Positions 40,596-49,421 of a DNA stretch of 64,000 nucleotides are shown piece after piece (within the stretch, counting starts at the first letter, position 1; the number at the start of each line of letters is the position of its first letter). This DNA is from Kingella sp. (in: b-proteobacteria) (GTDB lineage Bacteria > Pseudomonadota > Gammaproteobacteria > Burkholderiales > Neisseriaceae). The translations under genes were made by a program, and so were the position numbers. Below the pieces are notes generated by a model. It had not been told where the DNA came from and did not search any database. It was given only the letters and a program-made list of their open reading frames with translations. The DNA lies in contig NZ_JAUMZV010000006.1 of NCBI RefSeq assembly GCF_030527935.1, positions 1 to 64,000 on the forward strand. The letters are read 5' to 3'.

Positions 40596-41696
40596 ATGAA
40601 ACGCAAAAATCAGCATTTGGCATTAGCCGCTTGCAGCTTTGAGGTGTTGGGGCAAATGGGCAAGCGCATCCAGCTTTTGCCTTATGGCGAGTTTCGCGCG
40701 ATTGACGGACGACCGACCGATGCGCCCGCTTGGTTTTTAACCGAGGAGAATGGGCACGATGTGGCGGCATTAGCCAATCAAGCGCGCACGCAGTTGGTGG
40801 TGGATTATGAACACCAAACCTTGCACAAGGAAGCCAACGGGCAACCTGCGCCAGCGGCGGGCTGGATGACGTGGCTGGAGTTTACCCCACGCGGCTTGTT
40901 TGCCGAGGTGGATTGGACCGACAACGCCCAACGCCTGATTGCCAACCGCGAATACCGCTATATATCGGCGGTGTTTGCTTACGACACGCAAGGCTATGTG
41001 CGCAAACTTTTGCACGCGGCTTTAACCAATTATCCCGCTTTGGACGGCATGGACGAGGTGCTCGCCGCCGCCAGCGCGCAATTTTTACCCCCAATGGAGA
41101 CGCAAAACCCCATGAATACGCTATTGCAACAGCTTTTTGGCTTGCCAAACGCAAACGAAGACCAATTGAAAGACGCTTTAACTGCGCTTTTGGCAGCCAA
41201 ACCCCAAACCGCCGCCTTGAACGCGCAGGTGTTTCAAGACTTGGCTGACAAGGACGAAAAAATCGCCGCCTTATCGGCGCAAGTGGCGCAGGCTCAAAAC
41301 ACGCCTGCCAACACGCCCGACCTAACCCAATACGCGCCGGTGAGCGTGGTGCAGGAATTGCAACAGCAAATTGCTGCGCTGACCGCCCAGCGCGATGCCG
41401 ATAAGGGCGCGGAGCTGATTACTGCTGCGCTCGCGGCGGGCAAATTGCTGCCCGCGCAAAAAGAATGGGCAGAGGGTTGCTTGAAACAGCCTAATGGCTT
41501 GGCGTTTTTGACTGGCTTTATTGAGCAGGCGCAGCCGATTGCCGCGCTGGCAGGCAACACGCAAACGCAAGCAGCGGGCGCGGGCGAAGCGCATAAAGTA
41601 GCCGCTTTAACGGCGGAGCAAAAAGCCGCTGCCAAGATGCTGGGCATGAGCGAAGCCGATTTTGCTCAAACGCTAAACGGCGATAAGGCAGCCTGA
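40596..41696 (+). CDS. Mu I-like capsid protease and scaffold (gp32-like)
   Basis: A 366-residue protein; residues 1-165 match the phage I protease (LPYGEFRAIDGRP, LVVDYEHQTL, EYRYISAVFAYDTQG). The rest is an Ala/Gln-rich coiled-coil scaffold. An in-frame ATG at 41112 preceded by GGAG could start a separate scaffold, like Mu Z. The start at 40596 has AAAGGAC upstream. The stop TGA is part of a DUS. Confidence 0.9.
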   Translation: MKRKNQHLALAACSFEVLGQMGKRIQLLPYGEFRAIDGRPTDAPAWFLTEENGHDVAALANQARTQLVVDYEHQTLHKEANGQPAPAAGWMTWLEFTPRGLFAEVDWTDNAQRLIANREYRYISAVFAYDTQGYVRKLLHAALTNYPALDGMDEVLAAASAQFLPPMETQNPMNTLLQQLFGLPNANEDQLKDALTALLAAKPQTAALNAQVFQDLADKDEKIAALSAQVAQAQNTPANTPDLTQYAPVSVVQELQQQIAALTAQRDADKGAELITAALAAGKLLPAQKEWAEGCLKQPNGLAFLTGFIEQAQPIAALAGNTQTQAAGAGEAHKVAALTAEQKAAAKMLGMSEADFAQTLNGDKAA

Positions 41697-41765
41697 AAAA
41701 ACAAAACATGGAGCGGGCGCGATGCCGCCGCAAGATTTTTAACCCTTTAACACAAGGAAATCCAC

Positions 41766-42677
41766 ATGGATAAAGCCGCGATTTTGACCGCGCTGACCGC
41801 GCAGTTTCGCAAAGAGTTTCAAAACGGCTTGGCAAGCGTAGAGCCCAGTTTTTCTGCGATTGCCATGACCATCCCCAGCAGCACTGCCACCAACACTTAT
41901 GCGTGGCTGGGCAAGTTTCCCAAAATGCGCGAATGGGTGGGCAGCCGCCAAATCGGCAAGATGGCGAAACAGGCGATGAGCTTGGAAAACAAGAAATTTG
42001 AAGCCACGGTGGGCGTGGAGCGCACCGATATTGAAGACGACCAAGTGGGCATGTATCGCCCGATGATGCAGGCGATGGGCGAATCGGCTGCCACGCTGGC
42101 GGATGATTTGGTGTGGGGCTTGTTGCCCAAGGGCAAAACCACGCTGTGCTACGACGGGCAGAACTTTTTTGATTCCGACCACCCTGTGTTTGCCAACAAC
42201 GATGGCACGGGGGCAAACACCCCCACCAGCAACATCACCACGGGCACAGACAACGATGCGCCGACTTGGTATGTGGTGGATGACACCAAAACCTTGAAGC
42301 CTTTGATTTTCCAAGAGCGCACCGCGCCCGAGTTTGAAACCAAGTTTGACCCATCCAAATCCGACAAGGTGTTTATGGAGGATGTGTATTTATACGGCAG
42401 CCGCCGCCGTTGCAATGCGGGCTTTGGCTTGTGGCAACTGGCGCACATGGCGGAAAAAACCGCGCTTAACCGCGCCAATTTGGCAAAAATCATCGCGCAG
42501 ATGATGACGATTAAGGCAGATGGCGGCTACACACTGAACATTAAACCCAGCTTGCTGGTTGTGCCGCCGCAATTGGAAGACGCTGCGCGCGAATTGTTGG
42601 AAGCCGACAAAATCAACGGCACCACCAACACGTTTAAAGGGCGTTTAAAGCTGCATGTGAGCGTGCATTTGGCGTGA
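41766..42677 (+). CDS. major capsid protein (Mu T/gp34-like)
   Basis: A 303-residue Mu-like major head subunit: AILTALTAQFRKEFQNGLA, WLGKFPKMREWVGSRQIGKM and NFFDSDHPVF are typical. It forms the icosahedral shell. RBS AAGGAAA is eight bases upstream. It follows the protease/scaffold as in Mu. Confidence 0.95.
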   Translation: MDKAAILTALTAQFRKEFQNGLASVEPSFSAIAMTIPSSTATNTYAWLGKFPKMREWVGSRQIGKMAKQAMSLENKKFEATVGVERTDIEDDQVGMYRPMMQAMGESAATLADDLVWGLLPKGKTTLCYDGQNFFDSDHPVFANNDGTGANTPTSNITTGTDNDAPTWYVVDDTKTLKPLIFQERTAPEFETKFDPSKSDKVFMEDVYLYGSRRRCNAGFGLWQLAHMAEKTALNRANLAKIIAQMMTIKADGGYTLNIKPSLLVVPPQLEDAARELLEADKINGTTNTFKGRLKLHVSVHLA

Positions 42678-42748
42678 TGGCGCAGGCAGCCTGAAAACCG
42701 AGCGGAGAAGCGGCAGCCGCCGCGCCCCTAAACCATAAGGAAAAAGCT

Positions 42749-43195
42749 ATGGCAAAAAACACACCCCAAACCCCAACGCAGCCTGAAAACGAGACCGAAG
42801 CGTTGGCACAAAACCCAACCAGCCCCGAGCAGGCGCAGCAAGAGACGCTGCAACCGCAAGACGCAGCAAATGCCGCCTTGCAGGCAGAAATCACCGCGCT
42901 GCGCGAAGCAAACGCTGCCTTAACAGCCGAGCGCGATGCGGCGCAAGCTGCGCTATTGGCGGCGCAACAAGCAGCCGCCCAAGCAACCGCAACGCAGCCC
43001 GAAAACCCCGATGCCGACCCACGCCAAGCCATTTTGGCGTGCAGCGCGGACGGCGTGGAATTCTGGCGCGGCGGCGTGTTGTTTAACCACGAATGGCAGC
43101 GCATTGAGCGCGCCGCGGTGGGCGAAGCAGCATGGCAGCGCATGGTGAACGAGCCGCGCTTGCGGATTAAAGCGGCGGATGAATATGGCGCATAA
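42749..43195 (+). CDS. Mu gp35-like (FluMu N-terminal domain family) structural protein
   Basis: 148 residues: a Gln/Glu/Pro-rich start with a DUS-like QPEN, a coiled coil (45-90) and a C-terminal FWRGGVLFNHEWQRIERAAVG segment like HI1506/Mu gp35-type proteins. Its place between capsid and gp36 fits. The exact role is unknown. Confidence 0.7.
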   Translation: MAKNTPQTPTQPENETEALAQNPTSPEQAQQETLQPQDAANAALQAEITALREANAALTAERDAAQAALLAAQQAAAQATATQPENPDADPRQAILACSADGVEFWRGGVLFNHEWQRIERAAVGEAAWQRMVNEPRLRIKAADEYGA

Positions 43196-43622
43196 CGCTG
43201 TTTACGCCGATATGGGCGACATGGTGGCGCGCTTTGGGGAATTGGAAGTGTTGCAGATTGCCGACCGAGATGCCGATGGCGTGATTGATGCGGATGTGGT
43301 GGCGGTTGCCCTTGCTGATGCCAGCGCGGAAATTGACGCGTATTTGGGGCGGTTTAAACAGCCGTTTGCCGAAACGCCGCCGATTTTGCGCCGCTTGGCG
43401 TGCGACATCGCCCGCTATCGTTTAACCGCCACATCGGGCGTGTTGATTACTGACGAAATCCGCAATCGCTACAAAATTGATGTGTTGGATTTGCTGAAAG
43501 CCTTGGCGCGCGGCGATGTGCAGCTGGGGATGGATAGCGGCGGGGCGCAAGTGGCGACATCGGATAACGGCGTGGTGTTTGCCAACAGCAAAAACCGAAT
43601 CTTTGCGCGAGATGCCACATGA
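43179..43622 (+). CDS. DUF1320 protein (Mu gp36-like)
   Basis: A 147-residue head-tail connector candidate: YADMGDMVARFGELEVLQIADRD and DASAEIDAYLGRF are typical of DUF1320. It overlaps both neighbours, the stop overlapping the gp37-like ATG. A start at 43185 (MAHN) is also possible. Confidence 0.88.
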   Translation: MNMAHNAVYADMGDMVARFGELEVLQIADRDADGVIDADVVAVALADASAEIDAYLGRFKQPFAETPPILRRLACDIARYRLTATSGVLITDEIRNRYKIDVLDLLKALARGDVQLGMDSGGAQVATSDNGVVFANSKNRIFARDAT

Positions 43623-44269
43623 TAACCACCCAGATTGAGCAAGCCATTTGCCTGCGGCTGCAACGCGGCTTGGGGCGCATGGTGCGCACGGTGAAAAGCT
43701 ACAACGGCGAGGCGGACGACCTTGCTGCGCAAATCAAAACCCTGCCTGCGGTGTGGGTTACTTATGGCGGCAGCAGGGTGGAAACCATCAGCGGCGGCAG
43801 CCGTTATCAAGACACCGCGACCTTTGCCGTGATGTGCGCCACGCGCAGCTTGCGCAATGAAGTGGCGCAGCGGCAAGGCGGCGTGGTGATGCAAGAGATT
43901 GGCAGCAATGATTTGATTGATGCGGTGCGCCGCCTGCTGGATGGGCAACGGCTGGGGCTGCCTGCTGCCGATAGCAGAGGGCTGACCCCCAAAGCCATCC
44001 GCGCCATTGCCAACCACACGCTGGTGCAGCAGGCGGCGGTGAGCGTATATGCGCTGGAATATACCCTGCGCTTGAACCGCTGCGCTTTGGAAAACGACCG
44101 TTTCCCCGAGCCGCAAAGCGACAGCACGCATCCTGATTATGTGTTTACCCGCTATCAGGGCGAGACGAGCGCGCCTTATCCGCCGTTTGAATATTTGGAT
44201 GGCTTGATTTTTGACCCCCAAGCCGAAAACGCCAAAATCCCGCTGACGGCGCAATTTTGGCAAGATTAA
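43619..44269 (+). CDS. DUF1834 protein (Mu gp37-like)
   Basis: A 216-residue protein with the gp37/DUF1834 layout: ITTQIEQAICLRLQRGLG, GGSRYQDTATFAVMCATRSLRNE and the late YEYTLRLNRCALEND-type segment. Likely connects head and tail. Coupled to gp36 by ATGA. Confidence 0.85.
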   Translation: MITTQIEQAICLRLQRGLGRMVRTVKSYNGEADDLAAQIKTLPAVWVTYGGSRVETISGGSRYQDTATFAVMCATRSLRNEVAQRQGGVVMQEIGSNDLIDAVRRLLDGQRLGLPAADSRGLTPKAIRAIANHTLVQQAAVSVYALEYTLRLNRCALENDRFPEPQSDSTHPDYVFTRYQGETSAPYPPFEYLDGLIFDPQAENAKIPLTAQFWQD

Positions 44270-44292
44270 CCGTTTACCTTGAAGGAAAACGC

Positions 44293-44541
44293 ATGAATAA
44301 AATCATGGTAGTAGCAGAAGTGGGCTTGCGTGTGCCGCTGGCGCATAACCCGCATGAATATATTGAGCAAACGCCTGTGGAAGTGGATGGCGACGATGTG
44401 TATTACCGCCGCGCCATTGTGGATGGCGATTTGCTGATTTTGAGCAACGATGCGCCGAGCGCTGCCGAGCAGTCCAATCAGCAGCCTGAAAACGGGCTTG
44501 CAGGTTTGGGCGAAAGCCAAAACGCGAAGAAAGGCAAATAA
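44293..44541 (+). CDS. DUF2635 protein (Mu gp38-like)
   Basis: An 82-residue protein, MNKIMVVAEVGLRVPLAHNP, with VYYRRAIVDGDLLIL typical of DUF2635. The start at 44293 has GAAGGAAAA upstream. Function unknown; it precedes the tail sheath as in Mu. The tail includes DUS-derived QPEN. Confidence 0.78.
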   Translation: MNKIMVVAEVGLRVPLAHNPHEYIEQTPVEVDGDDVYYRRAIVDGDLLILSNDAPSAAEQSNQQPENGLAGLGESQNAKKGK

Positions 44542-44543
44542 CC

Positions 44544-45956
44544 ATGGCAGAACACATTAGCTTTGACACCATCCCTGGCAGCATTCGCGTGCCCGGGCAG
44601 TATATTGAATTTAACACGCGCAATGCGGTGCAAGGCTTGCCGCAAAACCCGCAATCGGTGCTGCTGCTGGCACCGATGTTGGCAAGCGGCAGCCAAGAGC
44701 CATTAACCCCTGTGCAATTGTTTAGCGATGCGCAAGCGGGCGATTTGTTTGGGCGCGGCTCGTGGGCGCAGTTGATGGTGCGCCAAGCGTTTAAAAACAA
44801 TGCGTATTTGGATTTGACCGTGATCGGCTTGCCCGACCACAGCGCTGGCGTAGCCGCAACAGGCAGCCTGAAAATAGACGGCACGGCACAAACTGCCGCC
44901 AGCATCAGCATCACCATCGGCGGCGTGGCGGTTGCGGTGGCGGTGTCTGCCAACCAAAGCGCGGCGGAGGCGGTGGAAAAACTGGCGGCGGCGGTGAATG
45001 CTGCTGCCCTGCCTGTATCGGCAACTGCCGAGCAAGGCAGCCTGAAATTAACCGCCCGCAGCAAGGGCGCAATCGGCAACGAAATCAGCCTTGCCTGCGA
45101 TATGGGCACAAGCGGCTTTTCAGGCAGCATTACGGCTATGACAAATGGCGCACAAAATGCCGATATTGCCGCCGCGCTGGATAAGGTGGCGGGCAAGCAT
45201 TACCACATTATCGTGTCGCCGTTTAGCGATGCGGCGAACGCCAAGGCGTTGAGCCAACACATTACCCAAGTATCCAACGCCATTGAGCAGCGCGGCTGCA
45301 TTGGCGTGATTGCCCAGCGCGGCACCATGCCGCAAGGCACAGCTTTAACCGCCCAGCTTAATGATGGGCGCATTACCTGCGCTTGGTATAAGGGCGCAGC
45401 CGAAGCGTGCGGCATTATTGCAGCGGGCTATGCGGCGGTGCTGGCGTTTGAGGAAGACCCCGCCCGCCCGTTGAACACGCTGGAAATCAAAGGACTGGAC
45501 ATTACGCCCGATGCGCAATGGCCGCTGTTTAACGAATGCAACAACGCGCTGTATAACGGCTTAACACCGCTAACGGTGGTGGCGGGCAAGGTGCAGATTA
45601 TGCGGGCGGTATCTACCTACACCAAATCGGCGGCAAATGTGGACGACCCTGCGCTGTTGGACATCACCACCATCCGCACGCTGGATTACACGCGCCGCGC
45701 GATTAAAGAGCGCATCGCCTTGCGCTTTCCGCGCGACAAGTTGAGCGACCGTTTGCTGCCCAAGGTAAAAAGCGAGATTTTGGATGTGCTGTTAAAGCTG
45801 GAACAAGCCGAGATTATTGAAAACGCCGAAGCAAACAAGGGCAAGCTGGTGGTGAGCCGTAGCTTGCAAGATGCCAACCGCGTGAATGCTGCCATCCCTG
45901 CCGATGTGGTGAACGGCTTGCATGTATTCGCAGGGCGGATTGATTTAATCCTATAA
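44544..45956 (+). CDS. tail sheath protein (Mu L/gp39-like)
   Basis: The contractile sheath, 470 residues: FDTIPGSIRVPGQYIEFNTR at the start and the C-terminal sheath domain with DPALLDITTIRTLDYTRRAI and RFPRDKLSDR. Two in-frame DUS (GSLK twice) lie in a variable middle domain near 110-170. Starts two bases after the gp38-like stop. Confidence 0.94.
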   Translation: MAEHISFDTIPGSIRVPGQYIEFNTRNAVQGLPQNPQSVLLLAPMLASGSQEPLTPVQLFSDAQAGDLFGRGSWAQLMVRQAFKNNAYLDLTVIGLPDHSAGVAATGSLKIDGTAQTAASISITIGGVAVAVAVSANQSAAEAVEKLAAAVNAAALPVSATAEQGSLKLTARSKGAIGNEISLACDMGTSGFSGSITAMTNGAQNADIAAALDKVAGKHYHIIVSPFSDAANAKALSQHITQVSNAIEQRGCIGVIAQRGTMPQGTALTAQLNDGRITCAWYKGAAEACGIIAAGYAAVLAFEEDPARPLNTLEIKGLDITPDAQWPLFNECNNALYNGLTPLTVVAGKVQIMRAVSTYTKSAANVDDPALLDITTIRTLDYTRRAIKERIALRFPRDKLSDRLLPKVKSEILDVLLKLEQAEIIENAEANKGKLVVSRSLQDANRVNAAIPADVVNGLHVFAGRIDLIL

Positions 45957-46044
45957 GGCAGCCTGAAAACCGCTTGATATACCCAAACAGGGCGCGGCAA
46001 GACCAACGCGCCCCATCATCAACACCCAACACAAGGACAACACC

Positions 46045-46422
46045 ATGAGCGATGCCATCTATGCCGGCGCGATTATTATGGAAGTGAACGGGCGCGATGT
46101 GGAAATCATCAGCCTGAAACCGCAAACCACCACAGGGCGCAAGCCCGTGAAAACCATGAACCGCCAAGGGCGCGTGATGGGCTATGCCGACGGTATCACC
46201 GAGCATAAATTGAGCGCGACCGCCGCCATTCCGATTGACGGCACAGAGATTGATTGGGGCAACATCACCCGCGCCAAAATCACCATTTACCCCATCAACA
46301 AGGAAGACAAGCGCGTGTCGTATTTGGATTGTTTCAGCACCGAAATCAGCGAGCAATACGAAGCAGACAACGAAGCGCGCATTGATATTGAATTGATTGC
46401 GCTGCATAAAATTGTAGAGTAA
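46045..46422 (+). CDS. tail tube protein (Mu M/gp40-like)
   Basis: A 125-residue Mu-type tube protein: YAGAIIMEVNGRDVEIISL, KPVKTMNRQGRVMGYADG and ISEQYEADNEARIDIELIALHK. It forms the inner tube inside the sheath. Confidence 0.92.
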   Translation: MSDAIYAGAIIMEVNGRDVEIISLKPQTTTGRKPVKTMNRQGRVMGYADGITEHKLSATAAIPIDGTEIDWGNITRAKITIYPINKEDKRVSYLDCFSTEISEQYEADNEARIDIELIALHKIVE

Positions 46423-46431
46423 GGATAATCC

Positions 46432-46797
46432 ATGAAACACAGTTTTACCCTGCAATATGGCTTGGAATACAACGGCGAGACCCATTTTCAGGCTGCCTTA
46501 AAGCCGCTGACCATCGGCGGCGAATTGAACGCTATGGAGGAAATTGATGCCCTACCCGCGCTGCCTGAACACGCCAGCGAAGCGCAGCAATCGCGCCGCG
46601 CGGTGCAAGAGACGCTGATTTATTGGGCGCAGCAATTATCCATTGACGGCATCCCGCAAGACATCATCACCGCCGATTATCTGCTCAACCATTTGAGCGG
46701 CGCGGATTACAGCCAATTGGTGGACGAAATGGAAACCCTGCGCTCAAAATCCACCGCCGCTACGGAAGCCCCCGCGCCCCCCGCAGCGGCAGCCTGA
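46432..46797 (+). CDS. tail assembly chaperone (Mu gp41-like)
   Basis: 121 residues, MKHSFTLQYGLEYNGETHFQAALKP. It is the upstream half of a tail-assembly chaperone pair. The end (APAPPAAAA) includes a run of six C at 46777-46782 and its TGA comes from a DUS-like GGCAGCCTGA. A DUS also encodes HFQAAL near residue 18. Confidence 0.85.
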   Translation: MKHSFTLQYGLEYNGETHFQAALKPLTIGGELNAMEEIDALPALPEHASEAQQSRRAVQETLIYWAQQLSIDGIPQDIITADYLLNHLSGADYSQLVDEMETLRSKSTAATEAPAPPAAAA

Positions 46798-47009
46798 ACA
46801 CCCCGCGCAGCAGCCAAACCGCCCATCAGCAATACCGCCAAGCGGTGATTATGCTGGCACGCGCGGGGCTGGGTGCGGCGGACGTGCGCGCCATGTGCCA
46901 CGCCGAGCTGACCGCATGGCTGCAAGATTTGCTCGCCAGCATGGGCATTCACAGCCCCACAGGCGGCGAAGTGATTGTGTCGCGGCGGCTGCCAAAACCT
47001 AGCGCGTAG
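46782..47009 (+). CDS. gp42-like frameshift extension of the tail assembly chaperone
   Basis: There is no start codon for this 75-codon frame. In the -1 frame relative to gp41, from the C6 run at 46777-46782, it reads RSGSLNTPRSS... with a coherent HQQYRQAVIMLARAGLGAADV and ELTAWLQDLLASMG, ending at TAG 47007-47009. A -1 slip on CCC CCC would give a fusion of about 192 residues. Tail-assembly frameshifts just before the tape measure are conserved, and in Mu occur at gp41/42. Confidence 0.75.
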   Translation, partial: RSGSLNTPRSSQTAHQQYRQAVIMLARAGLGAADVRAMCHAELTAWLQDLLASMGIHSPTGGEVIVSRRLPKPSA

Positions 47010-47111
47010 CCAGCCCTTGGATACACGGGGCGAAGCCTTTACCATCTATCCCTATCTAGCCTTTAAACGATAATTAACCATGAGTTAATTTAAGTTTAAA
47101 GGCTATTTTTT

Positions 47112-49421
47112 ATGGCAAGTGGCGACATGAATTTGGTGCTATCGCTGACGGGGCGCGATGGAGGGGCAAGACGCTTATTACAACAAACGCAAGAGGAATT
47201 GGCGCGGCTTAACAGGGCGCAAGCTGCCCGCAACCGCGCCAATCGCCCTTATGAAATCGCGGGCGTGCGCGCCGAACGCGAGATTCGCCGCGAGATTGCC
47301 CAAACCCAAGCCGCCTATAACCGCCTTGCCCGCAGCGGGCGCGCTTCGCACAACGATTTGGCGCGCGCGGCAACGGCTACGCGCAACCGCATCCGCGAGT
47401 TAAACGATGAGCTGCGGCAGGGAGCGGGCGGCTGGCGCAGCCGAATGGGGGCAATCGGGCGCGGCGCTGCATCGGCGGCGGCGGGCAGCGTGGCGGCTTA
47501 TGCGGCGGTGCGCCCCGAGGTGGAACGTTATAAGGCGTTGGATATGCGCCTGCGCGAGGTTACTTGGGCAGCGCATGGCGAAACGCGCGGCGCGGATACG
47601 GCTTGGCTGCAAGCACAGGGCATGGCGCAAACCAAAGCCCTTGCGCTGGCGTTGGTGCAACAAAACGGCGGCAGCAGCGATTTGGCATTGGATACGCTAT
47701 CGGGGATGCTGGCTAACGGCATGAACTGGGCGGATGTGCAAAAAAACGCAGCGGCAACGCACGCCATGGCACGCGCGGCAGGCGAAAACGGGCAATACGA
47801 TGGCGCGGCAGCGGCAAAGCTGGCGAAAACCTTTGCTGATAACGGGCTGGATGTGGCGCGCGCTTCGCAAATGGCGGCGCAATCGGGCATGCAGGGTACG
47901 TTTGAGATTGCCAATATGGTGCGCGATTTGCCATCGCTGCTGCCCGATGCTAAGGCGGCGGGGTTTAGCGGCGAGGCGGGGCTGGCTTATTTGCTGTCGG
48001 CGTTGCAATCGGCATCCAATAAGGCGGGCACGCCCGACGAAGCGGCAAATAACGTGAAAAACGTGTTGCAAAAAACGCTATCGGCAGATACCACCAAACG
48101 CATGGACAAGTTGCTGAAAACATCGGGCAGCAAGGCGGATTGGCAAAAGATGGTGTTGGAAGGGCAAAAGCAGGGCAAAAACGCGGTGCAGGTGTTGGCG
48201 GATTTTGCCCAAACACTGTTGAGCAAGGACAAGGGCTTTCAGGCTGTCAAAGCGCGGGCGGATAAGGGCGACGAGCTGGCGCAGCAGCAAATGGCGACCA
48301 TGCAGGCGTTTATGGTGAGCAAACTGATGCCTGATATGCAGGCGCGTGCGGGCTTGAATGCCATGCTGGATGCCGAGCAGATGCGGCAATATTTTGATGG
48401 CTTGATGGGCAATAAAACCGATGTGATCGGTGGCAAAAATCAATTTATGGCGTTGGGCGAGGCAGCGAAGCAGGAAAAGGCGCAGGCGGAAAAAGAATTG
48501 AGCCTGCAAAGCTCGCAGTTTTTTGCCACAGTTGCCGATGGCGAAACCAAGCTGGCGCAGCTGACGGCGCAGTTTCCTGTTGCCACCGAGGCGTTAAAGG
48601 CATTGGCAGCGGCAGCGAGCGCGGCAGCATTGGCGCAGGGGGCGATGGCGATGCTGGGGCGCGGTGGGGGCGGCGGTGCAGGTGGGGCGATGGGACGCAT
48701 GGGCGGCTGGCTACGCGGGGCGGCGGCAAGCGTGGGCGGTTGGTTTGCGGCGCGGGGCGCGCAGGCGGCGAGCGCGGTGGGCAGCGCGGGGCGGGCAATA
48801 GGTGGTGCGGCGCGGGGTGTAGGTGGCTGGTTTGCGACACGCGGGGCGCAGGCGGCATCGGCGGCAGGCAGGGCAGGACAGGCAATCGGCGGCGCGGTAC
48901 GGAGCGCAGGCAGTTGGCTGGGCAATGCGGGCAGGGGTGTGGTGAATGTGATGGTAAACAACCCACGTGCGCTGGGTGGGCTGGGCTTATTGTTGCATTC
49001 AGGCAAGCTGAATGAGGGTGAGAGCGAAATGTTGGCGAAGATGGCAGAACATCGGCGCGAGCGAGACAAAATGCAGGCGTGGTGGCGACGCCCGCAAAGA
49101 CAGAATGTTGTCCCATTTGGACCATCTCTCCCCGCCGCATCTGCTCCACATAATGCCCCTGCGGAAAAGCTCGCCCCCATCATTACACAGCAAACGGCGG
49201 CGTATCAAACCGCCACGCAGGCGCAAACCGCGAGCTTTCAGGCTGCCTTAGCAGCAGATACGGCGGCGGTGGGCGGCAAGCTGGATGCGATTAACGGCAC
49301 ACTGGGCGGGTTGAACCAAACCATTCAAAACAATGTGCATGTGCAGCTGGATGGGCGTTTGATTGCGGAAAACGTGTCGCGCCATCAGGTGAATATGTTT
49401 AACCGAGGAGCTGGGCAATGA
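47112..49421 (+). CDS. tail tape measure protein
   Basis: A 769-residue protein of Mu gp42/TP901 type. Coiled coil (about 15-110), a conserved helical core, then Ala/Gly-rich hydrophobic repeats (about 500-620) with near-identical copies of the VGGWFA and RAIGGAARGVG type. It sets tail length and may enter the host membrane. The stop overlaps the next ATG. Confidence 0.93.
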   Translation: MASGDMNLVLSLTGRDGGARRLLQQTQEELARLNRAQAARNRANRPYEIAGVRAEREIRREIAQTQAAYNRLARSGRASHNDLARAATATRNRIRELNDELRQGAGGWRSRMGAIGRGAASAAAGSVAAYAAVRPEVERYKALDMRLREVTWAAHGETRGADTAWLQAQGMAQTKALALALVQQNGGSSDLALDTLSGMLANGMNWADVQKNAAATHAMARAAGENGQYDGAAAAKLAKTFADNGLDVARASQMAAQSGMQGTFEIANMVRDLPSLLPDAKAAGFSGEAGLAYLLSALQSASNKAGTPDEAANNVKNVLQKTLSADTTKRMDKLLKTSGSKADWQKMVLEGQKQGKNAVQVLADFAQTLLSKDKGFQAVKARADKGDELAQQQMATMQAFMVSKLMPDMQARAGLNAMLDAEQMRQYFDGLMGNKTDVIGGKNQFMALGEAAKQEKAQAEKELSLQSSQFFATVADGETKLAQLTAQFPVATEALKALAAAASAAALAQGAMAMLGRGGGGGAGGAMGRMGGWLRGAAASVGGWFAARGAQAASAVGSAGRAIGGAARGVGGWFATRGAQAASAAGRAGQAIGGAVRSAGSWLGNAGRGVVNVMVNNPRALGGLGLLLHSGKLNEGESEMLAKMAEHRRERDKMQAWWRRPQRQNVVPFGPSLPAASAPHNAPAEKLAPIITQQTAAYQTATQAQTASFQAALAADTAAVGGKLDAINGTLGGLNQTIQNNVHVQLDGRLIAENVSRHQVNMFNRGAGQ

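Noticed and set aside
48660..48940. Gly/Ala-rich repeats in the tape measure gene as a tandem repeat locus
   Set aside because: The repeats are imperfect and in frame, normal for the hydrophobic part of tape measure proteins.
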